Shown piece by piece: positions 1 to 7,831 of a stretch of 64,000 nucleotides of DNA. The DNA lies in the NCBI GenBank assembly GCA_017513445.1, contig JAFXFS010000010.1:62001-126000 (forward strand), given 5' to 3'. How positions within the stretch are numbered: the stretch's first letter is position 1; every line of letters starts with the position of its first letter. The position numbers were made by a program, and so were the translations under genes. Origin of the DNA: Bacteroidales bacterium (GTDB lineage Bacteria > Bacteroidota > Bacteroidia > Bacteroidales > UBA932). The notes below the pieces were generated by a model, which saw only the letters and a program-made list of their open reading frames with translations, had not been told where the DNA came from and did no database searches.

Positions 1-1
1 T

Positions 2-649
2 GCAGATGAGAGTACACTATTTATCACAGAGGGTCTATCTGCTTCTGGATCAATCACTTCCAGCCGTGATGCTGATGTTCAGGCAGTCTTTAGTTTAAGG
101 GGTAAACCAAGCAACTCATATAAGGAATCAAAACAGATTATTTATAAAAATGAAGAGCTGAATCTATTGACAGCAGCTCTTAACATTGAGGATGATATTG
201 CCAATTTAAGATATAACAAAGTAGTAATTGCTACCGATGCCGATGTCGATGGTATGCACATCAGACTACTTATGCTAACATTCTTCCTGAAATTCTTCCC
301 GGACCTGATCAAATTAGGCCACCTTTACATTCTTCAGACGCCTTTATTCAGAGTAAAATCTAAAAATCGCAATATCTATTGCTACAATATTGCGGAGAGA
401 GATATGGCAATGGCTGAAATTGGCAAAGGAGCTGAAGTAACACGATTCAAAGGTCTTGGAGAAATCTCTCCAGAAGAGTTTAAGGATTTCATAGGTAATC
501 AAATGAAATTGGAAGAGGTAAAAATCTCTTCTGACGACTCTATAGCTGACCTTTTAAGCTTCTATATGGGCAAAAACACCAACTATAGATGTGACTTTAT
601 CAAAGATAATCTGAGGGAAGATATTAATAATACAGAAGATAACTTATAA
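2..649 (+). CDS. parE: DNA topoisomerase IV subunit B, C-terminal part (partial)
   Basis: ATPase/TOPRIM subunit of topoisomerase IV, which with ParC decatenates daughter chromosomes. The frame is open from the first bases, so the gene starts outside the window and only about 215 C-terminal residues are seen. Visible motifs are the TOPRIM glutamate motif EGLSASGS near visible residue 10, the metal-binding [10 protein letters not shown], and [10 protein letters not shown]. The spelling [10 protein letters not shown] followed by FSLRGKP is the ParE form; GyrB normally reads DSAGGSAKQGRD. parC is not adjacent. The next gene begins one base after the stop, suggesting co-transcription. Confidence 0.93.
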   Translation, partial: ADESTLFITEGLSASGSITSSRDADVQAVFSLRGKPSNSYKESKQIIYKNEELNLLTAALNIEDDIANLRYNKVVIATDADVDGMHIRLLMLTFFLKFFPDLIKLGHLYILQTPLFRVKSKNRNIYCYNIAERDMAMAEIGKGAEVTRFKGLGEISPEEFKDFIGNQMKLEEVKISSDDSIADLLSFYMGKNTNYRCDFIKDNLREDINNTEDNL

Positions 650-650
650 T

Positions 651-1214
651 ATGGGACAAAAGTTTAGTAGATTCCTTCTCACAAAAGTTATGAAGTGGGA
701 AATTGTCAAAGATTGTGAAATTGAATCCAAAGGGATTGTTTTAGGCGTACCTCACACATCTATATGGGACTTTATTATTACATACTTCTATTGTAATGCA
801 ATAGGAGAAAAGGTAAAAGTTATGATAAAGAAGGAGCTATTCTTCTGGCCATTAGGACCAATTATTAAGGCATTAGGTGGCATTCCTATTGATAGAAAAC
901 ATAGTACAGGTGTTGTTAAACAGGTTATTGACCAATTTAAGTCAAGTGATAAATTCCTTCTTTGCATAGCACCTGAAGGAACTCGTAAACCTGTTAAAAG
1001 ATGGAAAACCGGTTTTCACTCAATTGCAAAAGCAGCTGAAGTTCCAGTCTATCTTGGATTCTTTGATTGGAAAAATAAGAGAATCGGCGTATCAAGAACA
1101 TTTGAAATAAGTGATAATCCGAAAGCAGACCTATTGGAGATTCAACGCTACTACAAATCTCTGAATATGGATGGAAAACACAAAGGACACTATCTATTTA
1201 TGGATGAGGTCTAA
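651..1214 (+). CDS. 1-acyl-glycerol-3-phosphate acyltransferase-like (PlsC superfamily)
   Basis: 187-residue acyltransferase of the PlsC/LPLAT superfamily, which moves fatty-acyl groups onto glycerolipid acceptors at the inner membrane. The catalytic HX4D motif is HTSIWD (H35, D40) and the substrate-binding EGTR block is at 109-112. No clear membrane helix precedes the motif, so this is one of the short forms often labelled only as acyltransferase. It follows parE by one base. The acceptor cannot be told from the sequence. An imperfect palindromic repeat array starts directly after its stop codon. Confidence 0.8.
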   Translation: MGQKFSRFLLTKVMKWEIVKDCEIESKGIVLGVPHTSIWDFIITYFYCNAIGEKVKVMIKKELFFWPLGPIIKALGGIPIDRKHSTGVVKQVIDQFKSSDKFLLCIAPEGTRKPVKRWKTGFHSIAKAAEVPVYLGFFDWKNKRIGVSRTFEISDNPKADLLEIQRYYKSLNMDGKHKGHYLFMDEV

Positions 1215-1220
1215 ACCTTA

Positions 1221-1962
1221 GATTGCCGGGCTCACGCCCAGCAATGACGTTCTTTTTTTTGTCATTCCTGCGACGCCAGTCGCGGGAATCTTTTTTTTGT
1301 CATTCCCGAGCTTGCCTCACATAATATACCGTCATTCCCGAGCTTGCCTCGGGAATCTGTATTGCACCCATAACCAAGTGAAACTCAACAGATTGCCGGG
1401 CTCACGCCCAGCAATGACGTTCTTTGTTTCGTCATTCCTGCGACGCCAGTCGCGGGAATCTTTTTTCGTCATTCCCGAGCTTGCCACACATAATATACCG
1501 TCATTCCCGAGCTTGCCTCGGGAATCTGTATTACACTCATAACCAAGTGAAACTCAACAGATTGCCGGGCTCACGCCCAGCAATGACGTTCTTTTTTCCG
1601 TCATTCCTGCGACACCAGTCGCGGGAATCTTTTTTTTCGTCATTCCCGAGCTTGACACATATAATATACCGTCATTCCCGAGCTTGCCTCGGGAATCTGT
1701 ATTGCACCCATAACCAAGTGAAAATCAACAGATTGCCGGGCTCACGCCCAGCAATGACGTTCTATTTTTCGTCATTCCTGCGACGCCAGTCGCGGGAATC
1801 TTTTTTCGTCATTCCCGAGCTTGCCACACATAAAATACCGTCATTCCCGAGCTTGCCTCGGGAATCTGTATTGCACTCATAACCAAGTGAAACTCAACAG
1901 ATTGCCGGGCTCACGCCCAGCAATGACGTTCTTTTTTTCCGTCATTCCTGCGACGCCAGTCG
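1221..1962. repeat. Tandem array of about 170-bp units made of three REP-like palindromes
   Basis: Four full units start at 1221, 1391, 1560 and 1731 (periods 169-171) and a fifth, starting at 1900, breaks off at 1962. Each unit holds three different palindromes that share GTCATT/AATGAC-type ends: P1, ATTGCcGGGC-tcac-GCCCaGCAAT; P2, ATTCCtGCGAC-gcca-GTCGCgGGAAT; P3, ATTCCCGAG-cttgc-CTCGGGAAT. P3 is preceded by a truncated P3 that has lost its right arm, and the unit ends in a unique stretch of about 30 bp. The units differ by a few substitutions and T-tract lengths. Local G+C is well above the surroundings. Open frames across it (for example 1297-1542, 1424-1882) only read the repeat. Confidence 0.9.
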
Positions 1963-1993
1963 ATCTCTCGATTGAAACAATTAAATAACAAAT

Positions 1994-2030
1994 AAAGCCC
2001 CAGAGAGAAAAATAACTCTTTGGGGCTTTT
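1994..2030 (-). terminator. Intrinsic terminator for efp
   Basis: Inverted repeat AAAGCCCCA...TGGGGCTTT with an inner GAG/CTC extension and an A-rich loop. It lies 20 bp past the efp stop codon and the A/T-rich flanks allow it to act on either strand. Confidence 0.8.
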
Positions 2031-2049
2031 AAAAATTCTAATAGGCAAA

Positions 2050-2619
2050 TTAGTTTCTTACTCTTTCACCGTAAGAGCGATCAGTTGTATTGACTCTGAT
2101 TCTATCTCCTTGATTAATGAAAAGCGGAACCATAATTTCAGCTCCTGTCTCCAATGTTGCTAATTTGAGAGCACTTGTAGATGCAGTATCACCTTTAACA
2201 GCCGGTTCTGTATAAGTAATCTCCATTTCCACATAGGTTGGAAGTTCACAAGTTAGACATCTCTCCTCATCAGCCAAGAACATCATCTCAACATTTTGTC
2301 CCTCTTTCATCAAATCTGCATTTTCCACCATATCAGTGTCAAGGTGTATTTGTTCAAATGTTTCTGAGTGCATAAAATTGAAACCATCCTCATCTTTATA
2401 AAGGAATTGATAAGGTCTGCGTTCTACTGTAATAATCTCTATTCTCTCACCTGCAGAGAATGTATTTTCAAGAATACGGCCATTCTCAAGGTTACGAAGT
2501 TTTGTTTTAACGAAAGCGGGGCCTTTACCTGGTTTTACGTGTTGAAACCAAACAATCGAGCAAGGTTTACCATTGTAATTGATGTAAAGTCCGTTCTTAA
2601 AATCTGCAGTTGTTGCCAT
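2050..2619 (-). CDS. efp: Translation elongation factor P
   Basis: 189-residue EF-P, the usual length. It binds between the P and E sites and rescues ribosomes stalled on polyproline. Order: KOW-like N-terminal domain, central OB domain, C-terminal OB domain ending in the signature region near DRIRVNTTDRSYGERV. The post-translationally modified loop reads HVKPGKGPAF, with the modifiable lysine at K32. No epmA/epmB-type modification gene is present in the window. It is monocistronic: a promoter box lies about 47 bp upstream and a terminator follows. Confidence 0.96.
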   Translation of the reverse strand: MATTADFKNGLYINYNGKPCSIVWFQHVKPGKGPAFVKTKLRNLENGRILENTFSAGERIEIITVERRPYQFLYKDEDGFNFMHSETFEQIHLDTDMVENADLMKEGQNVEMMFLADEERCLTCELPTYVEMEITYTEPAVKGDTASTSALKLATLETGAEIMVPLFINQGDRIRVNTTDRSYGERVRN

Positions 2620-2665
2620 ATAAATAATATAATTTATTAAATTGATTTATAATCGAATTATCGTG

Positions 2666-2696
2666 CAAATATAAATAAAAACTCTATATATTGAAA
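2666..2696 (-). promoter_or_regulatory. Promoter of efp
   Basis: On the minus strand a -7 box TATATTTG (2666-2673) is preceded after 19 bp by TTTC (2693-2696), close to the Bacteroidota TTTG-N19-TAnnTTTG pattern. Confidence 0.6.
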
Positions 2697-3565
2697 CTAT
2701 TATTTATATATGAAACTACCTCTTCCAACTGCCAACGAGGCGTCGAAGTTGCACCACATATTCCCACTTTATCATAGTCGAAAAACCAGGATTTATCAAC
2801 CTGGCGATAATTCTCCACCATATATGTTCGCGGATTGATACTTTTACAATAGTTATAAAGGACTCTTCCATTAGAACTTTGCTGTCCACACACAAAAATT
2901 ATAATTGTATGAGAATCAGCATATTGCTTTAAATTATCGTATCTATTTGATACCTGTTTGCAAATTGTATTATAAACAATGATTCTTGAATCATCATCTG
3001 AAAGAGAAAAGTTATTCTTTATTGCACTAATAATATTCTGATATTGTTGCGGATCTCTTGTAGTTTGCGAAAAAATATGAAATGGGAATTCACCTGTTAT
3101 TGACTCTACATCCTCAACCGACTCAACTACTATCGCCTCTCCATTAACATTACCGACTAAACCATTAACCTCGGCGTGCCCTTTTTTGCCAAAAATAATT
3201 ATAGTACCACCTGTTTCAGATAGAATTTTATGAATTTCCTTTATTCGCTGCTGAAGTTTCAAGACAACAGGACAAGTACAGTCAATCAACTCTAGTGAGT
3301 TTGTCTGAGCCAATTTATATGTTTGAGGAGGTTCTCCGTGAGCTCTAATTAGTACAGTTTTATTTCTAAGCTCCTTAATCCCTTCATAATCAATCACTTC
3401 CAGACCAAGATGCGAAAGTCTTTCCAGTTCTGTATCATTATGTACAATCGCCCCTAATGAGTAGAGTTTTTCATTATTCTGTAGGTACTCTTCGGCCTTT
3501 CGAACAGCTCTTACTACCCCGTTACAAAAGCCAGAATTTGAATCAATATCAACACTAAGATTCAT
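2684..3565 (-). CDS. ispH: 4-hydroxy-3-methylbut-2-enyl diphosphate reductase
   Basis: Last enzyme of the MEP isoprenoid pathway; reduces HMBPP to IPP and DMAPP with a [4Fe-4S] cluster. With the start at 3565 (MNLSVD) the protein has 293 residues. Cluster ligands are C14 (GFCNGV), C98 (CTCPVV) and C202 (NTICKQ); substrate residues H42, H76 (RAHGEPP), H130/E132 (GKKGHAEV), the SQTT motif at 166-169 and the ATSTPRW block near the C-terminus are present. An in-frame start 30 bp upstream exists but lies inside cmk. The chosen start overlaps the end of cmk by 11 bp, so the two are translationally coupled, as in many Bacteroidota. Confidence 0.94.
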   Translation of the reverse strand: MNLSVDIDSNSGFCNGVVRAVRKAEEYLQNNEKLYSLGAIVHNDTELERLSHLGLEVIDYEGIKELRNKTVLIRAHGEPPQTYKLAQTNSLELIDCTCPVVLKLQQRIKEIHKILSETGGTIIIFGKKGHAEVNGLVGNVNGEAIVVESVEDVESITGEFPFHIFSQTTRDPQQYQNIISAIKNNFSLSDDDSRIIVYNTICKQVSNRYDNLKQYADSHTIIIFVCGQQSSNGRVLYNYCKSINPRTYMVENYRQVDKSWFFDYDKVGICGATSTPRWQLEEVVSYINNSFNI

Positions 3566-4259
3566 ATCCAAACCTCTCTCTAATAATTGCATCAAACCAC
3601 TCCATCTGCTGCTCCATAGTCATATAACTATTGTCAAGAAGTATTGCATCATCTGCTTTTTTAAGAGGTGCAGTCTCTCTGTGCGAGTCTATATAATCGC
3701 GCTCAAGGACATTCTTAAGGATATCTTCGAATTTTACATCTTCACCCTTAGCAAGCAACTCCTTCTCTCTCCTTCGTGCTCTAATTTCAGCATCAGCAGT
3801 CATAAAAATCTTAAGTTGGGCATTTGGGAAAACAACTGTGCCTATATCACGACCATCCATCACAATTGCTCCATCTTCACCAAACTTATGGAGAAGGTTA
3901 TCTACAAAATCTCTGACAAATGGAATAACAGCAATTGGACTTACATAATTTGAGACTTCAAGTTGTCTTATCTCTTTCTCTACAGATCTCTCTCCAATAT
4001 AAGTTTCGCTCTTTTGTGTAGAAGCCTCTCTCCTGAATGTAACTTTTAGCCCACTCAAAGCCTCCTTCAAGGAATTTTGGTCAATTTCTCCATTATCAGA
4101 TATAAAACCCCTCTCAAGAGCAAAAAGGGTGACTGCCCTATATATTGCTCCTGAATCCAAGTATAAAAATCCATACTTTGCAGCTATCATTTTTGCAAAG
4201 CTACTTTTACCTGTAGAGGCATATCCGTCAATAGCAATTATAATTTTTGGTACACTCAT
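3555..4259 (-). CDS. cmk: Cytidylate kinase
   Basis: (d)CMP kinase, 234 residues. It phosphorylates CMP and dCMP to the diphosphates in pyrimidine recycling. P-loop IDGYASTGKSS lies at 9-19, the CMP-binding DGRDIGTVVFP in the middle, and the Arg-rich LID (RARRREKEL) after it. It is the first gene of a two-gene operon with ispH. Its promoter overlaps the divergent promoter of the response regulator gene at 4329. Confidence 0.95.
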   Translation of the reverse strand: MSVPKIIIAIDGYASTGKSSFAKMIAAKYGFLYLDSGAIYRAVTLFALERGFISDNGEIDQNSLKEALSGLKVTFRREASTQKSETYIGERSVEKEIRQLEVSNYVSPIAVIPFVRDFVDNLLHKFGEDGAIVMDGRDIGTVVFPNAQLKIFMTADAEIRARRREKELLAKGEDVKFEDILKNVLERDYIDSHRETAPLKKADDAILLDNSYMTMEQQMEWFDAIIRERFGYES

Positions 4260-4271
4260 TCAAATCAAATT

Positions 4272-4302
4272 TCTGCAAAAGTACAAAAAAAATGTATCTT
4301 TG
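4272..4302 (+). promoter_or_regulatory. Promoter of the NtrC-type regulator
   Basis: TCTG (4272-4275), 19-bp spacer, TATCTTTG (4295-4302): one mismatch to TTTG-N19-TAnnTTTG. The start codon lies 26 bp beyond. Confidence 0.6.
4276..4283 (-). promoter_or_regulatory. -7 box for cmk-ispH
   Basis: TACTTTTG on the minus strand, 16 bp before the cmk start codon. It sits inside the spacer of the divergent promoter at 4272-4302. Confidence 0.55.
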
Positions 4303-4328
4303 CTGAATATTGTTTATAGTGATATATT

Positions 4329-5489
4329 ATGAAGATTCTTATTATTGATGACGAACGTGCTATTCGAAACGCTCTAAAAGATATATTAGAGTTTGAAAAT
4401 CACCAAGTTACGCTTGCTAGTGATGGTAAAGAGGGACTAGATATTGCACTTAACAATAGCTTTGATGCCATATTTTGTGATATTAAAATGCCTGAAATGG
4501 ATGGCATTGAGGTATTGTCGCAATTGACTAATGCAAATATTGAAGCTGCCATAATAATGATCTCCGGACACGGTTCAATTGATACAGCAGTTGAATGTAT
4601 CAAGAAGGGAGCTTTTGATTTTATAGAAAAACCATTAGATCTAAACAGAGTTCTTATTACTCTAAAAAATGCGACAGATAAAACTACTTTAGTCAAAGAG
4701 ACAAAAGCTCTTAAGAAAAAAGTATCATCAATTCAGGATATCATAGGAGAATCTCCGGCAATTGTAAAAATTAAAGAGATGATAGATAGGGTTGCCCCTT
4801 CAGATGCCCGTGTCTTGATTACCGGATCAAATGGTACTGGTAAAGAGCTTGTGGCAAGGTGGCTTCACGAAAAGAGTTCAAGAGCAAAATCTCCTTTTAT
4901 TGAAGTAAACTGTGCAGCTATTCCAAGCGAGCTTATCGAAAGTGAGCTATTTGGTCACGAAAAAGGTGCATTTACCTCTGCTATTAAGCAGCATAAAGGA
5001 AAATTTGAACAGGCAGAGGGTGGAACACTCTTCCTTGACGAAATTGGAGATATGAGTTTAGCCGCACAAGCTAAAGTATTGAGAGTTTTGCAAGAGAAAA
5101 AACTATCCAGAGTTGGTAGTGATAAAGATATTACTGTAAACGTAAGGGTCTTAGCGGCAACCAATAAAAATCTTAAAGAGGAGATAGAAAAAGGGAACTT
5201 CAGAGAGGACCTTTTCCATAGATTGAGTGTGATTCTTATTCACGTCCCTACCCTTGCAGAGAGAATTGACGATGTACCACTTATCTTCAATTACTTTATG
5301 AAACAAATTTGCTCCGAAAGCGGACTTCCTCAACGCAAAGTGGAGCAATCTGCCCTTGAAGAGTTAAAGAAATTGAAATGGACCGGCAATATTCGTGAGT
5401 TGAGAAATGTTACGGAAAGATTGCTTATCCTATGTGGAGATACAATAACCAAAGAAGATGTGATTGCATACGCAACACCATCAATATAA
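4329..5489 (+). CDS. Sigma-54 activator (NtrC/NtrX type) without DNA-binding domain
   Basis: 386-residue response regulator. Receiver domain 1-120 with acidic pocket D7-D8, phospho-acceptor D51 (CDIKMPEMDG) and K at the end of beta-5. AAA+ domain from about 135: Walker A GSNGTGK near 165-171, sigma-54 contact loop GAFTSA at 213-218 (consensus GAFTGA), Walker B TLFLDE ending at 237-238, and a C-terminal helical lid with GNIRELRN. The protein ends about 20 residues after that motif, so the Fis-type helix-turn-helix of ordinary 440-480-residue members is absent. Only 12 bp separate the stop from der, leaving no room for a frameshifted HTH. H. pylori FlgR and C. trachomatis CtcC are known HTH-less members of similar length. 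The likely kinase is the gene at 7828. Confidence 0.88.
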   Translation: MKILIIDDERAIRNALKDILEFENHQVTLASDGKEGLDIALNNSFDAIFCDIKMPEMDGIEVLSQLTNANIEAAIIMISGHGSIDTAVECIKKGAFDFIEKPLDLNRVLITLKNATDKTTLVKETKALKKKVSSIQDIIGESPAIVKIKEMIDRVAPSDARVLITGSNGTGKELVARWLHEKSSRAKSPFIEVNCAAIPSELIESELFGHEKGAFTSAIKQHKGKFEQAEGGTLFLDEIGDMSLAAQAKVLRVLQEKKLSRVGSDKDITVNVRVLAATNKNLKEEIEKGNFREDLFHRLSVILIHVPTLAERIDDVPLIFNYFMKQICSESGLPQRKVEQSALEELKKLKWTGNIRELRNVTERLLILCGDTITKEDVIAYATPSI

Positions 5490-5501
5490 AATTTTTGAAT
5501 T

Positions 5502-6812
5502 ATGAGTTTAGTAGCAATAGTTGGACGCCCAAATGTGGGCAAATCAACCCTTTTCAACAGATTAGTTGGAATTAGAAAGGCCATAGTTGATGAAACAGCC
5601 GGGGTTACAAGAGACCGCCATTATGGAAAATGTGAATGGTGTGGTGATGAATTTTCAGTTGTGGACACAGGTGGTTTCACAGTAAACTCAGATGATATTT
5701 TTGAGGGAGAAATTCGCAAGCAGGTAATGATTGCGATTGAAGAATGCGACCTTATTCTCTTTCTTGTAGAGGTTGGAACAGGTATTACAGATTACGATGC
5801 AGAGATTGCAGACATCCTTCGCAGATGCAAAAAACCTGTAATTCTAGTTTGCAACAAAGTTGATACAAGCGAAAAGATGTTTGATTCATACCAATTCCAC
5901 GGATTAGGACTTGGAGAGCCTTTCTGTATCTCTTCAGCTAATGGCTCTGGCACAGGAGACCTTTTGGATGAGGTGATTAAGAGACTTCCAAATGAGGTCA
6001 TTGAGGCAGAAAATGATTACCCGGATCTACCACATATTGCAATTGTTGGTAAACCAAATGTTGGAAAATCATCTCTCACAAATGCACTTTTAGGCGAAGA
6101 TAGAAATATTGTAACGCCTATTGCAGGAACTACAAGAGATTCAATATCAACACATTACAATAAATTCGGACACGAGTTTATGCTAATAGACACAGCAGGT
6201 TTAAGAAAGAAGACCAAAGTTAAAGAGGATTTGGAATTCTACTCTGTACTGCGTTCAATCAAAGCTATTGAGAATTCCGATGTCTGTGTCTTGATGATAG
6301 ATGCATCTACGGGAATTGAAGCACAGGATATGGCAATTTTCAACTTGATCCACCGCAATAAAAAGGGTTGTGTGATAGTTGTAAATAAATGGGATACCGT
6401 TGTAAAGGGCAATAACACTATGAAAGAGTACACTAAATATGTAACTGAGAAATTGGCTCCTTTCAATGACCTCCCTATCATTTTCACTTCAGTAATTAAC
6501 AAACAGAGAATATTTGATGTTCTTGAGGCAACGACAGCAGTATATAATAACTTTTCTCAAAAGATTCCGACATCAAAACTTAATGAACTTCTTCTACCAG
6601 AAATTGAGAATTACCCGCCACCTGCTTGGAAAGGTAAGTATGTAAAAATCAAATACATAACACAACTTCCAACAAGATCTCCATCATTTGCATTCTTCTG
6701 TAATCTACCACAGTATGTGCGCGACCCTTACAAGAGATTTTTGGAGAACAAACTAAGAAGCCACTTTGATTTCAAAGGGTGTCCGGTACAGATATTCCTT
6801 CGTCAGAAGTAG
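5502..6812 (+). CDS. der: Ribosome biogenesis GTPase Der (EngA)
   Basis: 436-residue tandem-GTPase that acts in maturation of the 50S subunit. The first G domain has GRPNVGKS at 8-15 and a DTGG motif; the second has GKPNVGKSS near 183 and a DTAG motif; NKxD motifs read NKVD and NKWD. The C-terminal KH-like domain ends in the characteristic [12 protein letters not shown]. It starts 12 bp after the regulator gene and probably shares its transcript. Confidence 0.97.
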   Translation: MSLVAIVGRPNVGKSTLFNRLVGIRKAIVDETAGVTRDRHYGKCEWCGDEFSVVDTGGFTVNSDDIFEGEIRKQVMIAIEECDLILFLVEVGTGITDYDAEIADILRRCKKPVILVCNKVDTSEKMFDSYQFHGLGLGEPFCISSANGSGTGDLLDEVIKRLPNEVIEAENDYPDLPHIAIVGKPNVGKSSLTNALLGEDRNIVTPIAGTTRDSISTHYNKFGHEFMLIDTAGLRKKTKVKEDLEFYSVLRSIKAIENSDVCVLMIDASTGIEAQDMAIFNLIHRNKKGCVIVVNKWDTVVKGNNTMKEYTKYVTEKLAPFNDLPIIFTSVINKQRIFDVLEATTAVYNNFSQKIPTSKLNELLLPEIENYPPPAWKGKYVKIKYITQLPTRSPSFAFFCNLPQYVRDPYKRFLENKLRSHFDFKGCPVQIFLRQK

Positions 6813-6833
6813 TTAAATAGATGGATAGAGGGG

Positions 6834-7232
6834 TTACTCTTTAATGATTTTAAGTTGTTGAATGTTGCTAACCCCACTATCATCACTTCTCAAATAGATA
6901 ATAACTCTAAATTTACTGCCACCGGCAGATAATTTTCCAACGGCAAATTTCATAGGAGATCTGCCGCTTTTGTGTATTATAGAGAAGCTCTGAGGTTTAT
7001 AATTTGAGAAGAAGGATTTTACAATTAACTTTGCTTGATTTCTACTGCAATTACTCACCTTTCCCATTATATCAAGCTCGAGAGTCTCTGCAAACCAGGC
7101 TGAAAGATTATCATAATGGCCGGTTTGAATATATTTTGTAATAGGAACAAATACATCGGCAGAGTGTTCTTGAGCAGAACTACTGAACAATGTAGATAGG
7201 GTGAATAAAAGTGCAATAAATATCTTTTTCAT
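6834..7232 (-). CDS. DUF4783-type exported protein
   Basis: 132 residues with a signal peptide (hydrophobic 4-17, likely cut after SSAQ) followed by an NTF2-like alpha/beta fold of about 110 residues. The pattern matches the DUF4783 family, found in Bacteroidota envelopes and of unknown function. It is the only minus-strand gene between der and rlmH and converges with der with a 21-bp gap. No promoter box was identified with confidence. Confidence 0.7.
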   Translation of the reverse strand: MKKIFIALLFTLSTLFSSSAQEHSADVFVPITKYIQTGHYDNLSAWFAETLELDIMGKVSNCSRNQAKLIVKSFFSNYKPQSFSIIHKSGRSPMKFAVGKLSAGGSKFRVIIYLRSDDSGVSNIQQLKIIKE

Positions 7233-7317
7233 ATCTATGTATTAAACTATATAGTTATATGCAAAAATTGAACCACACAAAAAAGGGCAAATCTTACTTT
7301 ATTAATCTCAAATTTAC

Positions 7318-7325
7318 TACTTTTG
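7318..7325 (+). promoter_or_regulatory. -7 box for rlmH and the sensor kinase
   Basis: TACTTTTG, 32 bp before the rlmH start. No convincing -33 element was seen. Confidence 0.5.
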
Positions 7326-7357
7326 TATAGTATAATTGCAAGAACTATAACAACTAT

Positions 7358-7831
7358 ATGAAAATTTCTTTAATCCTTGTTGGCAAAACCTCTTTCGGTT
7401 ATTTATGCGAAGGTATTAAAATTTATCTAGAAAGACTTAAACATTATACCAATTTTAGTCTCATAGAGATACCTGAATTAAAGAGAGTAAGTGCAATGTC
7501 CCAGGAACAGATTAAGAGCAAGGAGGGAGAATTGATTCTTAAGTATGTTAATAATGGTGATAATCTAATACTATTAGATGAACGAGGGAAAAGCTATTCA
7601 TCAGAGGATTGGGCACAACATTTGAATCAGAAATTTCTTTATAGTAACCAGGATATAGTTTTTGTTATTGGTGGAGCTTATGGATTCTCTGAAGAGGTTT
7701 ATCAGAGAGCAAATGAAAAATTATCACTATCCAAGATGACATTTTCACATCAAATGGTGAGATTAATATTCTTGGAACAATTATATAGGGCGTTTACAAT
7801 CATTAAGGGTGAACCATATCATCACAGATGA
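7358..7831 (+). CDS. rlmH: 23S rRNA (pseudouridine-1915 N3)-methyltransferase
   Basis: 157-residue SPOUT methyltransferase acting on pseudouridine 1915 in helix 69 of assembled 70S ribosomes. The trefoil-knot SAM site is visible as LLDERGK, IGGAYGFSEEV and the C-terminal run SHQMVRLIFLEQLYRA..IKGEPYHH. Normal length. The stop codon overlaps the next start (ATGA), so it is coupled to the histidine kinase gene. Confidence 0.96.
   Translation: MKISLILVGKTSFGYLCEGIKIYLERLKHYTNFSLIEIPELKRVSAMSQEQIKSKEGELILKYVNNGDNLILLDERGKSYSSEDWAQHLNQKFLYSNQDIVFVIGGAYGFSEEVYQRANEKLSLSKMTFSHQMVRLIFLEQLYRAFTIIKGEPYHHR

Noticed and set aside
1297..1882. Overlapping open frames of 81 and 152 codons in the repeat array
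   Set aside because: They simply read through the palindromic units, giving repeated HSRACLGNLY/RLPGSRPAMTF peptides; no start context or homology is expected.
1221..1962. CRISPR-like array
   Set aside because: Whole 170-bp units repeat without unique spacers and no cas genes are present.
4329..5489. HTH lost by a frameshift
   Set aside because: Only 12 bp lie between the stop and der, so no out-of-frame HTH remnant can exist there.
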